Positions 11,863 through 12,567 of a stretch of DNA of 12,567 bases are shown here, one piece after another (within the stretch, counting starts at the first letter, position 1; the number at the start of each line of letters is the position of its first letter). The stretch spans positions 1-12,567 of the forward strand of contig LUZV01000033.1 of NCBI GenBank assembly GCA_001603765.1. Direction: 5' to 3'. Below the pieces are notes generated by a model, which had not been told where the DNA came from, searched no databases, and saw only the letters and a list, made by a program, of their open reading frames with translations. The translations under genes were made by a program, and so were the position numbers. The DNA comes from Anaerolineales bacterium Chloro_02. GTDB taxonomy: Bacteria > Chloroflexota > Anaerolineae > Anaerolineales > Anaerolineaceae.

Positions 11863-12567
11863 GTCACCGCATCACAAAATAAGCATAGACAGTGGCTTTG
11901 GCTGTTGTCTATGCTTTTATTTTTTGGGATTTTTATTTCACTGAGCCTTGGACGCTACAGCAACGACCCATTGAAGGTCTTGAACGTTTTTCTATCAAAA
12001 CTTGGCATGGATGTGCCTGTTGACCCTATGATGGGCAGCATCATTTTCAACGTTCGTTTGCCGCGCGTGTTGGCTTCCGTGATGATTGGCGCGATGCTTT
12101 CGCTCTCGGGCGCGGTTTATCAGAGCGTTTTTCGCAATCCGCTGGTTTCTCCGGATTTGCTCGGTGTGTCCTCCGGCGCGGCGGTTGGGGCTTCAAGCGC
12201 TATTTTGCTTGGAGCGGGGTTGATCACACGGCAGGTGGCGGCGTTCGCGGGAGGCATCCTGGCTGTTTTGATCACCGCATCGGTGCCGCGCCTTCTGCGC
12301 AACCGCTCCAACATGATGCTGGTGCTTTCTGGCATCATCGTTGGGGGCTTCCTCAGCTCGGTGCTGGCAATCATGAAGTTTATGGCAGAGGAACAGACCC
12401 AACTCGCTTCGATTGTCTATTGGCAAATGGGCAGCCTGGCATCTATCCTCGGGCACGAGCTTGCTGCTGTGTTTCCGGTGTTTTTGGTCTGCTCCATTCT
12501 CCTGCTATTGCTCTCCTGGCGTCTCAACATCCTGTCGTTTGGGGACATTGAAGCAAAAACCCTGGGT
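11851..12567 (+). CDS. FecCD/BtuC-type ABC importer permease (3' end outside window)
   Basis: A polytopic membrane permease; 239 codons are visible and the frame is open to the window edge, against about 330-350 residues for the family. The family signature is clear: RLPRVLASVMIGAMLSLSGAVYQ, then FRNPLVSPDLLGVSSGA (about residues 70-110), then several hydrophobic helices, and finally GDIEAKTLG, the region that contacts the ATPase. With the binding protein upstream it should import iron-siderophore, haem or corrinoid; the ATPase gene is expected downstream. The start is uncertain. TTG at 11851 is the first possible codon after an in-frame TAA (11845-11847), with AAGG only one base away; ATG at 11911 would cut off part of the first helix. 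A strong terminator hairpin lies within codons 11-25. Confidence 0.88.
   Translation, partial: MKTSVTASQNKHRQWLWLLSMLLFFGIFISLSLGRYSNDPLKVLNVFLSKLGMDVPVDPMMGSIIFNVRLPRVLASVMIGAMLSLSGAVYQSVFRNPLVSPDLLGVSSGAAVGASSAILLGAGLITRQVAAFAGGILAVLITASVPRLLRNRSNMMLVLSGIIVGGFLSSVLAIMKFMAEEQTQLASIVYWQMGSLASILGHELAAVFPVFLVCSILLLLLSWRLNILSFGDIEAKTLG
11881..11925 (+). terminator. Intrinsic terminator embedded in the permease coding sequence
   Basis: AAGCATAGACA (11881-11891) pairs perfectly with TGTCTATGCTT (11906-11916). The stem extends inward through three wobble pairs and two Watson-Crick pairs to a four-base loop, and an eleven-base tract (11915-11925) with ten T residues and one A follows. It begins 39 bases after the binding-protein stop codon but lies within the open frame that encodes the permease's first membrane helix. 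Confidence 0.85.

Overview
The window looks like a chromosomal segment of a free-living bacterium. It is probably from the phylum Chloroflexota (an Anaerolineae-like lineage). That placement is inferred from Pro/Thr-rich lipoprotein stalks, moderate GC, an ABC-F and beta-CASP ribonuclease repertoire, and short ATGA-coupled gene pairs; no marker gene proves it. Most genes are housekeeping: RNA processing, translation quality control, DNA repair, envelope functions and metal or cofactor uptake. No phage, insertion sequence, toxin island or CRISPR array was seen.

Layout. Positions 1-183 (minus) hold the start of a small lipoprotein. Positions 276-714 (plus) hold a standalone SWIM zinc-finger mini-protein, with its own promoter, a terminator-like hairpin in its leader and a terminator behind it. 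Positions 747-1133 (plus) carry an 88-residue ORF that resembles the front of a GyrI-like effector-binding protein; its missing half appears to be present but frame-broken. Positions 1219-2232 (plus) encode a PAP2-type membrane phosphatase. On the minus strand from 5046 down to 2370 come RNase D, a translationally coupled beta-CASP ribonuclease and tRNA-Ser(CGA) with a terminator. The 302-base divergent gap 5047-5348 contains two identical 34-base stem-loop repeats. Positions 5349-6373 (plus) encode a histidine phosphatase coupled to the D-aminoacyl-tRNA deacylase Dtd, converging with an 8-base overlap on a bactofilin (6366-6995, minus). Positions 8619-7112 (minus) encode a sugar-nucleotide epimerase coupled to a 3-methyladenine DNA glycosylase. 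Positions 10598-8664 (minus) encode an ABC-F ATPase whose promoter implies a nearly leaderless mRNA. From 10643 to the right edge (plus) is an uptake operon: a lipoprotein substrate-binding protein followed by a truncated FecCD/BtuC-type permease.

How the genes fit together. The RNase D / beta-CASP RNase / tRNA-Ser block reads as an RNA-maturation cluster. Dtd and the ABC-F protein both serve translation quality. The binding protein and permease form an iron-siderophore, haem or corrinoid importer; the ATPase is presumably just beyond the window. The most unusual feature is a textbook intrinsic terminator hairpin (11881-11925) inside the coding sequence for the permease's first membrane helix, behind a poor TTG start that itself sits in a small hairpin. 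This suggests a transcription-translation-coupled attenuator that sets the ratio of binding protein to permease.
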